The notes below the pieces were generated by a model that saw only the letters and a program-made list of their open reading frames with translations, did not search any database and was not told where the DNA came from. Source: Chromera velia (Eukaryota; Sar; Chromeraceae). From it: DNA of 31,462 nt. The DNA lies in assembly GCA_018398765.1 (NCBI GenBank), contig JAHBMJ010001403.1, positions 1 through 31,462 on the forward strand, written 5' to 3'. Numbering within the stretch: the first letter of the stretch is position 1; every line of letters starts with the position of its first letter. Shown in pieces: positions 1-12,140 of the stretch. A program made the position numbers and the translations under genes.

Positions 1-8
1 TGTATATG

Positions 9-10
<2 letters not shown>

Positions 11-64
<54 letters not shown>

Positions 65-86
65 TATGTGTATGCGTGTATGTGTA

Positions 87-117
<31 letters not shown>

Positions 118-138
118 GTATGTGTATGTGTGTGTGTA

Positions 139-175
<37 letters not shown>

Positions 176-178
176 ATG
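11..178 (+). repeat. (TG)n microsatellite in the intron before the first visible Rad4 exon
   Basis: An interrupted TG/TATG dinucleotide tract ends about 70 bases before the TGCAG acceptor at 241-247. The Cys-Val ORFs read through it are an artefact of the repeat. Confidence 0.95.
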
Positions 179-247
179 CGTGCCCGTCTGTCAGTTTATC
201 CGTCTACCTGTTACACTTCCGTCTACTGACGCTTGCTGCTTGTGCAG

Positions 248-3200
248 GCCAAGAGTCGTCTGTGTTTTCTGGTGCTGGGCTGACGGGCACTTCCAGTGGG
301 GGTCTGGACTCTTTCATCCAGAGGGTCGCTCTCCAAAGGCACAGAGACAGAGGAAGAGGCAGGGGAACAAGAAGGGAGGCTGCCTCCTCCAGCTCTTCCA
401 GCAGCGCTGCAACAGGGGGGCAGGATCCGGCTTCTTCGGGGACTGTCCACATTTTTGAGGCAGTTGTGGACACCCAGGAGACGGGACAGAAGCCGCAACA
501 AAAAACGAGAGTGGCGAGGGTCGGTCTCAGAACCCAAGAGTTGATCATCCATTCTGTGCATATCGTGTATGATGAATGGTGTGTGACGACAAGCCGAAAG
601 TGTGGGTGTAAGCTGTACGTGTGGCCTGGAGATTTGATTCACCAATGTCAGTCAGGGTCATTCTGACTCTTCTTGTGTGTGCAATCTTGTTGCTTGGATT
701 CGCATCGGTTCATGTTCGCTCGGACTGATAGTCTGAAGGGCTGCATTTTTTTTTTTCGCTTGACTTTGTCCGTTCGGCCCAAGTTTGTCTGCGGGGATTG
801 ACCGGCGCGGAGCCCTTTCGTTCTCTATCGTGCGGGCGAGGAGCGAGATCGATGTTGGGTGTCGCAAAGAGGAAGGGAGCTTTTCTTGGGACGTGCCTAT
901 GCAGAACGTGGGGAACAGAAAAAGTTGCAGGGCTGTTACAGCGCAGAGAAATGAATGCATGATAGAAAGACATGAGTGGACGATCTGTGCTGGAGAGACC
1001 GCCTTGGTTCTGTGGCTGGTTGGTTGGATTTTTTCGCGACTTCTTTTCTGTGTTTTCATGCAGAGAATGTTTACAGCAGTGGATAGGCAGCGAGGGTTAA
1101 CCTGTCGGAAGGTGTGTCTCTTGGGTTGGCTCTGCCATCTGAGACTCCTGGATGACTTGGTTGAGGACCCCTTCGTACAGGTGGGTGGATGGGTGGATGT
1201 AGTGTCATGTGTGGGATTCGGAGGGAGGGGAGAGATGGACGAACAGGGGATGGATCAGTAGAGGGAAGGGAGCTTGAAGCTTTAGATGACTCAAGAAAAC
1301 AAGAAAGAAGAGATGCCTTCTGCTTTCATCTCAATTTTCCCTCCTCCTCTTCGTCTTCCCACCTTGTGCTCCTCCTGTGCCTGCAGGCTGCAGTTTTGTC
1401 CCTTCTGTGTTGGTCAAATTCGCTTCCTTCTGTTCCTGTTGGAATTCAACAGAGGAGAAAAAAGAGAAGGGAGGATGAAGAGGACGGGCAGAAAGAAGGA
1501 CCCAACCCGAGTAGGATGGAAGAGGAAGAAGGGCGAGAGGAGGAGGAGGAGGGTCCGAGTGCGATGGATTTCTTTGAGGAGGAGTTTGGCTCCTTTTCCG
1601 TTTCGGCAATGAATGAGGACAGTGCAGGTCCTGTGTCCTCCTCCGTCTCTCCGCTGAAGGGAGACGGGGAGGCAGAAGAAGAAGAGAGGGAACTGGAGGA
1701 CACACAAAAACAGACAGCGACTGCCACAGCACCGCCTGTCTCTGCAAGTCCCGGGAGGAAAAGAAAGAGGGAAGAGGACCTCAACGGAAACGGAAAGGGG
1801 GGTGCTGTGCTCTATGAGACTTTACACGTTCGTCATCGGGCTTTCCATATTTTCTGTCACTTCACTCGGACCTTCAAGGTCAGTTCGGGGTGCATGGGTG
1901 CTTCCTGGACTTCTTCTTTTTCTTGTGCAGAGGGTTGCTTTTGAAGACTTAAGAGCTTGTTGTCAGATTTAGCCTTCACATCTTCTGTGGTTCGACAAAC
2001 TCTGCATTGCTGGGGATTCTTACCAAAGACCTCAGATGCTCCCTCCATGTGCTGTTCACCAATTTGTTTCGCATTCTTCAACCATCTTTCCTGGGTCATT
2101 GTTTTTATTCTTTTCTTGGTGCTGCAGGTTGATCAAGCTCCACGACTTTGGTGGTTGAAGGACGACCAGAAGGAGGTGGACAGTGGGGAGTTTTGGAGTG
2201 GACAGGCAGGAGGGGGATGGGAGGAATTGGGTGGCTGGTTCCGGGGCCGGCTGCAAAGAAGATTGATAAGGTCGCTTTGAGGGTCTTTTACATTCATGCA
2301 GAGATGCATGTTTGCATACATCTACGTTTCAAAACTGGTTGCGGAGAAAATGGATCAGCTCGCTTCCTAGCTTGACCTTCCGTGCCCCTCTACCCGTCTC
2401 TGTTTGAGTTTCTAGGGTGCGCGTCTGTTGCATGGCTGGGTGTTTGGAAAAATCGAAGATCAACCGCACAGTTTCTTTCCTGCTTTCCTCCTCTGCACAA
2501 TGTTTTCCAGCCCGGGCTGTGGGTGTGTCCGTCTCCCTGCAGGGCTGCATCCAGGAGAAGGGGATCCAGAAATATTGCACATCTTGTCAGTCAGTCAGTC
2601 AATCAGTCGGCGTGCGTCAGTCCACCAGTCATCTGCTCAGTTAGTCAGGCAGGCAACATGATGTGCAGACACTGAGGTCCTTGGCCTGTTTTCTTTCTGA
2701 TCTTCTTCGTCCACGCCCCTTTTTGGCGGGCATCTGGAAGTGCGGCTATAAGGGTTGTGTGTTATCAGGGGGTGTCTAGATCCACTTACGGATTGACAAG
2801 CACGTGTTCATAGGATGATTCCAACCTCTTTCTTTTTGCGTGAACATGTGTTTCTGTGTCCGTGCGTACGTGAGCGCCTCTCTTGTGCGCCTCTCTCTCA
2901 CCGTCATCTTCCTCCTTTCGATGTGTGCAGGTATTCACAGCTTTGTGTAGAGCAGAGGGTGTGCAGGCGCGTCTTATTCTTGCAATCCCTTCGCACGCCT
3001 TCTCTCTGAGCGGAGTGGCAGAGAGGGAAAAAGGTGGGCATGGGCAAACAGAGTCTGTCTGCGTGCTGTGGACAGAATGTGAAGCAAGAAGAAGCTTTCA
3101 TTCGAGGCCTTGAAGGAGCAGTCGTCGAAGGGTCCCCCTTGTGTGTTCTGTTTCTCTCCTCTACATCTGTGCGATTCGCTGCATGTTTCTGGACGGGAAA

Positions 3201-6200
3201 GAGATACACTCGGACTAATTGTCTGAGAAAATGCGTTTGCTTGCCTTGCCTGTCTCTTGCTCATCCTTCCCCGTGAAGAATACTCCCGCCCTCTAGCTCC
3301 CCCTGAGTCGATTCTTCCCCCCTTCGCACTTCCCTCCTTGGCCGCTGCTGTGTGTGTGTTAACTCAGGTGATCGTTTGGTGCTCCCGTCCCTCTACGACC
3401 TCCTCGGCATTCGCCCTGTTCGGGTAGCGGGGGGTGAAGGGGGGGGCAAGACAGTTGAGGAGACTGGAGGGGTGGACCTCCGAGGAAGGGCCCAGGCAAG
3501 GGACTACGCAGAGAGGGCCCCGGCGGTTTTGTGGGTGGAAGTCTTCGATGATACTCTTGAACGGTCTGTGTGTGTGTGTGTGTGTTTGTGTGTGTGCGTG
3601 GGTGCGTGGGTGCGTGCGTCAGTATATTTGTGAGGTATGTATTGTGTGTAATGGAAAAATGTCCATTGCAAGCTACCTTATCACTCGCAGATGTCTCCTC
3701 CTTCGCGGTCGTCGACATCTTCGCGTGTGGCTGCCCATGCCTGCCTGCGTGCCTTCCTGCCTCTCCGTCTGCCCACTTGTCCAGCTTTTTCCGTCCCTGT
3801 TTGTCTCTCCCATTCTCTCCTCTCGTCTTCTCTGTCCCCCACACGTCCTGTCCCTCTGTGGCATCCACGTAACATGCATGCAGATGGGTGGCTGTGGACG
3901 TTGGAGCGAGGAAGTTCGACGTTGCCGATGAGGTCTCTGGCAGGAAGGAGACCACCCGGGCGCCCCGTCTCCCCTGTCTCCAGACAGAAATTGGCAGAGC
4001 GTTGGAAAGCCTCAAACTGGAGGAGGGGGGGGAAGGGGGAGAGGAAGGAGGCAAAAAGGGAGAAAGGAAGACAGAGAAAGGCGAGCAGAGAGACAGTTCA
4101 TCCTCTTCTTCTTCCTCCTCTGCAGGTGTTCATTTGCCGTCCCCTCCTTCCGCAGAGCAGTTAGAACAAGAAAAAAAGGTGAGGAAAGAAGAGGAAGATG
4201 CGCAAGCACTCGCGAGACTTCGTGAAGCCTTCGGGTCCGTATCTTTTCTCGAAAGGGAGAAAGGACAAGGACAGAAAAGAAAACGGACCAAAACACTCGC
4301 AGAGAAAGAACCCCTCTCCCTTCAAAGTTCCGATCTCCTCACCGTTCGGGCTGCCATTCGTTCGTCCTCTTCCTCTGTTGCCAGCCAAAACGAAGGAAGG
4401 AGATGGGCCTCCCCGGTCTCGCAACCTCTCATAAAGGCCATTCGGGAGGCCCGACAGGAGTCCCGCCGTCTTCAGGCAGCATTTGCGGGCGCACGCTCAT
4501 CGCACAGCAGGCAAATGAGGGGGGCTCCACAGGCGCCCCCCCGACAGGCCGGGGGTGTCTCAGAGGACAGAGATGCGAGAGGGTCTCAAAGTGCAAGCAC
4601 AAGCGCCAGCATGAGTGGGAGTGCGAGTTCTTCCAGTTTCGCAGCACCCCGTCTCTCTGCAGCCCCCGATCCGACAGCTTCCACCACCACATCCAGGGCA
4701 GGGGCACCGAAGAAAGGCCTCGTGGAAGACGACCCTATCGAACTCATCACCAGCAGCGAGAGTGAGGCAGTGGAGGAGGACGAAGAGAGGAAGGGTGGGA
4801 GCTTCCCTGAAGCGGAGGGGAGAAAACAAACGAGTCGTCCTCGTGGTAGCGCTCATCTCCAGACAGAAACAGAGACGGGAGTGTCAAAAGGACAGCAGAA
4901 GGCTTCAGATGAAGACCGACAGCCAGCAGCTGCAGCTGCAGCATCTGCGTCTGCTGTCTCGTCCTCTTTTCTTTTGTTTGGGAGTGGGAGTGGAGGGAGT
5001 TGGGGCAGGGAGACGGGACCCTTGGACACCGGTCGAGTGGGTGCGCCCCTGTGCGTGTCCCGTCTCTGGGAGGGGGCCCCTCTTGTGTTTGCTGTGGCTG
5101 CAGGGCCCCGGCATGCCTTCGTGGATGTGACTCGACGTTACACACAGACGTCAGTAGACGGGTCTTTTGAAGAATGAGAAGGTCTCTCGTTCTCTCTTTC
5201 ACTTGTGTGAGTGGGTGATGTTCAAAAAGTTGAGTCGAGCTCTGTGCCTCTGACTCTGTGAGTTTCTGTGCCTTTTATTTGGCTTTTCTGGTCCCTTCGT
5301 ACGTGTTTCTGAAATGCAAATGTTCCCTCCCGTGTAATCGACACACGAGGAGAGGACAGAAGGGGGCAAGCTTGGAAGCTTGGACGCACAAACGTATGAG
5401 CATGTACACATAGTTCCACATTAATGCTCTCTTCATGTGCAGATGGTCCCGTGTTCTGGACATCAGAGGACAGGACCTCCAGGGGTGGTGGAAGGACACC
5501 CTCAATTTGTTGCATGGGAGGCAAAGAGGTCAGCAGACGGCAGTCATCGCACAGAAGGGGGAGCAGGAAAGGGTGGAGGGGGAAGCTGCTCGGTCGCAAA
5601 CAGCGCCGTCAGAGGTCCCTCTTCACGTTGGAGGAGAACAGAGGGAGGGGGGAGGGGGGAACATTGGAAGTGCAGTGGCGGATGATGCGAAAGAGAAAGA
5701 AGCGACACTGAAGGAGAAAATGGAAGCGGCAGATGAAGCGGAGCAGACACGTATTGCTGCCAAGGAGCCTCTTCCAAAACGCAAAAACGCTTTCCGCGGG
5801 CACCCGCAATATGCTCTCGAGTCGCAGGTCGGTTGATCAATTCCTCAGCTGATGAGATTGATGTGACAGAGAAAATCACTCACTGTCGTCTAATCGGTGT
5901 TCCTTAAAACTGCCACCCACCCAAGTCGCCTTTGGTTCTCTCTGCATTGCGTTTGTCGCTATTCTGGTGATCAGTGCTCGTGTAAGCATTCGTTTCTCTC
6001 ATCTTCTTCCCCCCCCCCCTTCTGCTTTGTTCTTTCAGCTCTCACGGTACGAAGCAATCTGGCCGAAGGACCCCAAGTCCCGTGTAGCTCTGTTTGAGGG
6101 TGAGGCTGTGTGGCCCAGGTCGCTCGTCAAGCAGCTGCACTCAGCAGAAAGGTGGTCGGCAGAGATGAGGAAGGTGAGGGATCGGGAGGTCACACAACCG

Positions 6201-7893
6201 TTCAGACTGATCTCCATCAAGAAGCCGCCTCCAATGCAGCAACACAGAGGCAGATATGCACAGGGGACGGGACAGCTCGGAGGAGCAGCGTCAGCAGCAG
6301 GAGGAAGATCTGCAGGAGGAGGTGATGCGACTGTGAAGATGGTGGCACTGTATGGAGAGTGGCAGACGGAGGCTCTGGAGATTCCAGAGGCAAAAGATGG
6401 CACGATTCCTGTGAACGAGAGAGGAAATGTGGACCTGATAGGAAAGGTAGGCATGCAGGCGGCGTGGGTTCGACGGAGCTCGTGCTACGCTTGGGCTTGT
6501 GAAATGTAACAGAGAAGTTTTTTCTCTCTATCGTGATTCCTTCTAGCCCCCCGTCTTCGACCTTCCAAACTCTGTGGTGCGTCTGGACAGCATCTGATCT
6601 CCTCAAAGCTGAGAAAGCTGGATTATCGGCTTCTTTGTGATCTGTTTTGACTATCATTCCAGTCACTGTCCATGAATTTAGCTCGGCGAGTGAGTGTGGG
6701 GGAGCGAAATGGACTTATTCTGTGTCGGTCTGTCTGTCTGCCTGCCTGTCTATCTCTCGGTCTGCCTGCCTGCCTGCCTGTCTGTCTGTCTGTCTCTCGG
6801 CCTGCCTGTGTTTGTTCTTTCTTTCTTTCTTTTTTTCTGTTAAGTACATGAAGAAAAGATGGGAGAAGAAAGAAAACATAGCCTGAATGTCTGTCTGTGT
6901 ATGTATGTATGCAGCCTCCACCTAAAGGAACAGTTCACCTGAAGTGTGAGGGCAACAGTCTCCTGCGTGTGACGAAGAAACTGGGCGTGCCCTCTGCCCC
7001 CGCACTGGTTGGGTTCGATTATAAGAGGGGCAGGGCGACGCCTAGGTTCGGGGGGGTAGTGGTCCTTTCGGCAGACGCCGAGAAGGTGCAAAAGGCACAC
7101 AAAGGTCAGGCAAGGGGAAGGGCATGTAGAGGGGTGGGTAGATAGATAAGAGGAAACATGGAAGTGCAAGCCGTGAGGTTTTTGAGCAGGCCTTGGTGGT
7201 GTGCTCCCTCCCTCCCTCTCTCTCCGCCTCTCTGCCTCTCCCTCTGTGTGCATGCGATCTCTAGTGTCCCTTTTTTCCGTCCGTGCTTTTCGGTCTCTGA
7301 TAGACAGTGTGCCTTCCTTTTCTTCTGCTCAAATGTCTGTCCCCCTCTTGTGCCTTTTTGTGCTCTTCCGGGTTGTCGCCTCTGCAGAAGACGAAGAGAG
7401 ACGGGCCCGCAACGCCCTATTGCGTGAAAGAGAGGAGGCAGCAAAGTTGTGGAGGGGGCTGATGAAGCAGTTGTTGCTTCAGAGGTACCTGAAGACGTTG
7501 GAGGAACAGAGAGAGGCGGAGAGGGAACGGAAGAGAAAGCGGGAAGAGGGGGGGGCTGGAGGGAGGAGAAGAGCGCTGTTGGCGTCTCAGACTTCCTCTG
7601 CGCGGTCACAGTCTGGCCCTGGAGGTATGTTCTCCAAGTTCTCTCTTGACGAGTTGAAGATCCGCATCGAGAGGGGCAGAGGGGAGGGAGGAGAGGAACA
7701 TGAGGGTGCCTCTTCTGCCACCGCAGCAGCTTCGGCGTCTTCATCCAGCGCACTGACGAGGATAGGGGGCATGGGAGTGGCCTCACTGCACTTGGACGCA
7801 CAAAGAGAGGGTGACAATGCAGGAGAGACAGAGCAGGAGGATGAGGAAGAAAGACGGAAGAGGTTAGAGAAACTCGGTATTGAGGAGATTTAG
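248..7893 (+). CDS. XPC/RAD4: Rad4/XPC-family DNA-damage recognition protein, 12 exons, 5'-partial
   Basis: Rad4/XPC binds distorted DNA in the nucleus and starts global-genome nucleotide excision repair. Exons read: 248-519, 1064-1180, 1387-1878, 2128-2270, 2543-2585, 2931-3033, 3368-3563, 3884-5149, 5443-5827, 6039-6446, 6915-7104, 7388-7893. All introns are GT-AG and all phases close (1,372 residues plus a TAG stop). The transglutaminase-like fold is seen in RRRGSRNIAHLVFTALCRAE, in LWVEVFDDTLERWVAVD and in FVDVTRRYTQTWSRV. The Rad4 link follows (NAFRGHPQYALESQLSRYE). BHD1 is VALFEGEAVWPRSLVKQLHS, BHD2 is ALYGEWQTEALE to NERGNVDL, and BHD3 is LGVPSAPALVGFDYKRGRAT. The C-terminal helix carries EDEERRARNALLR. 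The first exon opens at an acceptor, so the start codon lies upstream of the window. More than 55 Gln codons are all CAA/CAG, and no in-frame stop occurs. The family call is strong; exact exon edges are hand-made. Confidence 0.9.
3567..3620 (+). repeat. TG-rich tract just inside the intron after Rad4 exon 7
   Basis: A run of TG with TTTG and GCG interruptions begins directly after the GTCTGTG donor at 3564. It lies on the sense strand of the gene. Confidence 0.85.
3930..5040 (+). other. Large low-complexity insertion inside the Rad4 transglutaminase-like domain (exon 8)
   Basis: Exon 8 is 1,266 nt, far larger than its neighbours. It starts with the conserved WVAVD strand and ends with DVTRRYTQT. 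Between these two family motifs lie about 370 residues rich in Ser, Glu, Lys, Ala and Gly, including a nine-Ser run near 4100, acidic clusters near 4740-4790 and a poly-Ala run near 4930. I see no fold motif in it. In yeast and human homologues the two motifs are also separated by a variable linker, so this is probably a disordered expansion of that linker. The frame is open throughout, so it appears to be translated. Confidence 0.7.
6722..6835 (+). repeat. CTGT/CTGC and TTTC simple repeat in Rad4 intron 10
   Basis: Tandem tetranucleotides (CTGT, CTGC, then CTTT) fill the middle of the intron between exon 10 (ends 6446) and exon 11 (starts 6915). Confidence 0.85.
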
Positions 7894-8355
7894 TTTGATA
7901 GACGTGGAGCTTAAGATGCGGTCCCATTTTGTAGTTTTAAGTGCATGCAACAGGAAGATCCACCCTTGCAAATCGTGGGGACTTCAATGGAAAGCAATTT
8001 GATTGATTGTTTGATTGATGACTCTCGGAAGATGCTACAGAAATACCCAAAAATGAGGGACTAAAGTAAGACTCACATAAATTGCATTAATTGACTTCTA
8101 GATTTACTATGAAATTCTAAAATTTAATTGCTAGAAGATATGTCCTTTAGTGTTCTTTTGTATATTAGAGTGGACGGAACATGCATTATATATTTAATGA
8201 AGTCTGATTTGCATAAAAAATTATTATTATGATCATATCATTTTAAATTCACAGTTTTTTAATATGATAATGCGTGCGTAGAATCATCAGTGCATGTGAC
8301 TTAGTTTAAAAGTTGAATGTTTAATGCCAAGCTTTCTAAACGGTCACTCCCAGTC
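7894..8355. other. AT-rich intergenic stretch downstream of Rad4
   Basis: Base composition drops sharply to AT-rich just after the Rad4 stop codon. The frame stays mostly open for about 50 codons past the TAG, but that lies beyond the family's usual C-terminus and is more likely 3' UTR. No gene, RNA or repeat was recognised. Confidence 0.5.
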
Positions 8356-8855
8356 CCTAGGCATGGTTTCGATGTATATTTTTATATTATATCATGGGCT
8401 GAGTAATATAAATATATAATATAACTAGATCATTATCTATAGATTATATTAGATCACTGTGCAAACTTACCAGCAAACTTACTAGTGCATGTCTTCATCT
8501 AATGACATCTATAGGATAATCACAGTGGGATTCTGACTGGGAATCACCATTAATGGTCCATTATGATGATCGTTTAGCTCTTTCAGTAGTCTTCTTTGTT
8601 CTGAATCTGTTGAGTGACTCTTCTATGCATCATACATGTGGTACGGTGATACCGTGTCACAGGCCTGTGTGATGCAACCTATAGCTGTATACAACGTAAT
8701 ACAGTGCAGCAGTTACTGCAAAATTGAGTACCAGCTAAGAACAGCCCCATGTTTCGATTCTATAGTATCAAAGAGTATGAAGTTGAATTATATTATATAT
8801 TTATATTATATCTCCAGACTTCAGAAAATATAATATATATTGAAACCACGCCTAG
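8356..8855. mobile_element. Probable ~0.5 kb AT-rich MITE
   Basis: The left edge reads CCTAGGCATGGTTTC followed by TATATTTTTATATTATAT. The right edge (8825-8855) is its inverted counterpart, ending GAAACCACGCCTAG. The interior is AT-rich with no coding capacity. No target duplication was identified and the outer ends are uncertain. Confidence 0.5.
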
Positions 8856-9580
8856 CCCGGTCCATTCTAGTCTGACTCCATAGCTTTTTGTATTTGCAAC
8901 ACATTGTTTGTATTAAACTAAATTGCTAGCAATTAATGGTTCCCACACTAGTTACGGCATAAAATTGAGGGGCTTGACTCACCTTCACCAACTCAAAATC
9001 TTCAACTATAGTTCTAAACTTTTTTTTATTACTGCATTCAATACATTGTATGCATGTTGCTCTTTTTACATTTGAATTACTTTCCAGTTAATTGGAAGTG
9101 AAATAAAAGATTAGGATCATAGATGTATGAACGCAAACAATACATGAATTAAAAACTTAAAATTTTACGACTTCATTAAAAAAAAAAATACCAATTAATA
9201 TTGATATCATCATGGCTTTTTATCTGATTCTGCCTTCACTGTACAGGCAGTCTTTATCTCTTCACCCCTTTGTCTTCAGCATTTGACTGACAAGGGGAAG
9301 AAGACCAACACACCACTTATAATACAGAAGCTTAAGAAACCACTCTCATGCATATGCGCATTCGATCCCCGGTCAATTTTTAAATGCTGACATCAGGCAT
9401 TGCGTGCGTCCATACACTGATCGCTGCTTGAATTTTTCGTATGCTAACGCGCGCGTGCAGATTATTTTCGCTATGATGCCTAGCTGATGAAGATGGGTGC
9501 CTTAAACCGCTTATTGTTTGCACTAGTGACCAAGCAATCACAAACGAAATGCAAACATCACAAGGCATGCACAATTAACT
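8856..9580. other. AT-rich intergenic DNA up to the retroelement
   Basis: No ORF of interest, RNA gene or clear repeat was found. Composition changes abruptly near 9600, where the GC-richer B2 repeat of the retroelement begins. Confidence 0.5.
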
Positions 9581-9802
9581 CAGACTTCACAGTCTCTCAC
9601 TTCGTTTAATCCTAATTCTATCTGCTCATCTTTTAGCACACTCGCTCACTCTGCGCCCACGGCCCACTTTTGGTGTTCCGTGTTTGCTCGGGGCATCCGT
9701 CCTTCCGAACCTCCGGCTATCGGGCGCTTCGCGCTCTCGGGCTTTGGCTCGCATCTTGCCCGCTCTGCCGCCCTTTCGTTGATGCTTCTGTTGTCCCCCC
9801 CA
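9581..9802 (-). repeat. Split direct repeat B2 (3' terminus of the retroelement)
   Basis: Second copy of B1. It keeps the same reading frame and TGA, but has CAA (9791-9793) where B1 has an in-frame TAA (10362-10364). Confidence 0.85.
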
Positions 9803-9946
9803 CTCTAGGTCTACTCTAGATGAACACTATAATGGGCCGGATTTCTGGGCCGTTTCCCTCCCCATCTCTGGTAGTGCCCTTGCGGACTAGTGGCGCCGTC
9901 GCTATGACGAGGCCTCTCACTCCCAGCGTCGGGATGGGTGGGTAGG

Positions 9947-10150
9947 AAATTTATTTTGGCACGGAGACTTTGCAGCTGAATCAAAATAGTTGTGATTATA
10001 CCTTTCTTCTGGGGGCTATCAAAATTCCGGTTTTTCTAAGGAAAAAAAAATATGTACGCGCCGGAGACGGCGTCTTTACCTTCATTCATCCTTTGTTCCA
10101 TCTGAACCAGGGTTTACGCTTCCGCTAATCGCTCCAGCTAAACCAACACT
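9947..10150 (-). repeat. Split direct repeat A2
   Basis: Second copy of A1. It abuts B1 directly at about 10150/10151, as expected for the B1-A2 junction of this element class. Confidence 0.85.
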
Positions 10151-10370
10151 TCAGACTTCACAGTCTCTCACTCCGTTCCATCTTAGTTCTACCTACTCAT
10201 CTTTTAGTACACTCGCTCACTCTGCGCCCACGGCCTACTTTCGGTGTTCCATGTTCGCTCAGGGTATCTGCCCTTCCGGACCTCTGGCTATCGGGCGCTT
10301 CGCACTCTCGGGCTTTGGCTTGCGTCTTACCTGCTCTGCCGCCCTTTCGTTGATGCCTCTGTTATCCCCC
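10151..10370 (-). repeat. Split direct repeat B1, overlapping the 3' end of the recombinase frame
   Basis: Aligns with B2 (9581-9802) from CAGACTTCACAGTCTC to the run of C near 10368. The differences I compared are transitions. The recombinase frame enters B1 and ends at a TGA (10197-10199) that B2 conserves at 9626-9628. Confidence 0.85.
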
Positions 10371-11812
10371 CACAACACCCACAAACCCCACCCTATCTGG
10401 TGTGACTGGGAGCCTCCGCTGAGGGCCGCGTATGTACTGCGTGTCGGTCTGATCCACACCGGTCCTGGACAACTCCTAAATGAAGGCTACGGCGGTTACA
10501 ATGTCAGAGAGCTCGGGCGAGAAATATGACAGCCATGCATCAGAGTATATCAGAGCTATTATTCCCTAAAATATCGACTGCCAGCTCATGTGGGATTGCG
10601 GCCTTCTTTGCTGTACAGAACCCGCTTCAGCGCAACGAGTGGGTGGTGTATTTTTTGAGCTCTGCTGCTGCTTGTAGTGCTGCCGCTGCGATTGCTTTCT
10701 GTAGCGCAGTCTGAAATGCATCTCTCCCTAGCGGTTTCTTGGTTCACTGGTTTCTATATGCCTTTATAATTCTGAACAGGGGTTCGTCCACTGGTGCTAT
10801 ATCTAGGAACTCCAGCACAGCTTCCCCTATCGGCATGCCATCATCTCCCATTAATGGGAGCGGACACAGGGATCCACACCCTTTCGTATCGTTTTTTTAC
10901 CGGTGGATTGCTACTACTAAGAACTTCTTACCGTTCCATGCCTTCTTCTGAAAGTCCCCCTCCTTCAGCTTCAAGACTTCCCCTATGTACTTTGGTGGGA
11001 AGAAGGCTAAAAATGAAATTGCTCTGTTTCGTAGCGCGTCCTTGGAATACGCTTCTTTCCAGTGCTGCAGCACTCTCTTGAAGTTCACAACCGGTAGGGC
11101 CACTTTCTTTTTCACTTTGTGGTCCACAGATTTTTCTAGTCCCCGCCAAAATATTGACAGCTGTGGTGTTTTGAACTGAGGTGGGCCGAGTCCTTTCTGA
11201 AAGTGCCACCACTTCACTGCTCCTTTGAGTATCCCCACCTGATAATATTATGCTTTCTTTCCTTCCACTGTTGTGAACGCCACTTTGATTACCAGAGGGC
11301 TGTCTAACGGCAACAGTCCAGGGCATGCTTGCTCTAGGCCTTTTAGTGTATACTCGTAACGGGCCTTCGTTGACTCTTCCAGCGCCCTATCTTCTATTAT
11401 GCTCGCTCGCGCCTCTAGTTCGCCGTGCTCAAATTCCCCTACCGGGGCCTCCAGCTCCTCTGGATGATCTATATTGGTAACACCTGCGTGTCTTGCCTTG
11501 ACCGGGGGTGTTCTCACCCTCTGTATACGTCTTGCCGTGGGACCTGCAATCACTCATAGCCAGAAATAAAAAAATACTTTCTGCCCCGTGCAGTCTATGT
11601 AGTGCGTCGGTCCCCTTACCGTTGCTTACTACTCACTCTGGCACTATTGCCGTAGTCTATACCTCTGGTTTTGAACTGGCTGCTATGCCATATTTGGCTG
11701 TCGCCCTAGACAACTTAACTATTTCGTCATGCTTAGTGTATGCATTAAATTTTGTTTGCGCCGTGCTAGCTACCGGTTTAACTTAGTTCTTAAACCAAAT
11801 TTTCTGATTCTA
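10197..11812 (-). pseudogene. Tyrosine recombinase of the retroelement, frameshifted and stop-interrupted
   Basis: This enzyme would integrate the circular DNA copy. The N-terminal DNA-binding part contains EESTKARYEYTLKGLEQ and KGAVKWWHFQKGLG. The catalytic part has ALRNRAISFLAFFPPKY (Lys where the first catalytic Arg is expected), then THSLR (the HxxR box), and after a frameshift near 10545 SDAWLSYF, which supplies the nucleophilic Tyr. A second frameshift lies near 11553. In-frame codons include TAG 11810, TAA 11783, TAG 11657, TAA 11248, TAA 10897, TAG 10476 and TAA 10362, with TGA at 11633, 10744 and 10627. The last TGA sits right after THSLR, where families usually have Arg, so CGA to TGA decay is likely there. 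The frame continues into B1 and ends at TGA 10197. Confidence 0.75.
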
Positions 11813-11984
11813 TGACTCACAGCCTATCACTATGCAATCGCATCATAACTTCATAAATGCATTCATAAGTTAGGGTTTTATGGTTTTCGCTCTATACAAA
11901 AGCCACCGCATATCATACCTCAACAATCATTGCCTCTGCTTAAACTGCCACTTCGAGGTTTTCACTATCGGCTCTACAAATGGT

Positions 11985-12140
11985 TCATGACCTTTTGACA
12001 TCACTCTCGAATAGTCGGAACCCCTTTCCCTATTTCTGGAGGGTCCTTGCCCCCTCCAACGTCTGCTTTTACTCTGTTTTGCGTACAGTTGGCATAACTA
12101 CTACGCTTTTCAATCGTACCGCCTCTTTTAGTACCCCTAA
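11985..12140 (-). pseudogene. Likely C-terminal remnant of the RT-RNase H frame beyond the nested insert
   Basis: An open stretch of about 50 codons begins LGVLKEAVRLKS and ends at TGA 11985. It contains TAA at 12069 and TAG at 12030, both in Lys/Gln-rich context. It is basic and Leu-rich, and its position directly after the nested element suggests it was once joined to the RT-RNase H frame. The join itself is inferred. Confidence 0.4.

Noticed and set aside
6-666. Cys-Val repeat ORFs at the left edge
   Set aside because: They are translations of the TG microsatellite. Only the part after the acceptor at 247 belongs to a gene, the Rad4 exon.
11556-11745. Alternative - strand frame that becomes very Gln-rich if TAA/TAG are read as Gln
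   Set aside because: A neighbouring frame with Lys/Glu-rich, normal composition is more protein-like, so this Gln-rich reading was not counted as evidence for recoding.
11508-11786. 92-codon + strand frame within the recombinase region
   Set aside because: Antisense to recombinase-like coding sequence; no family resemblance of its own.
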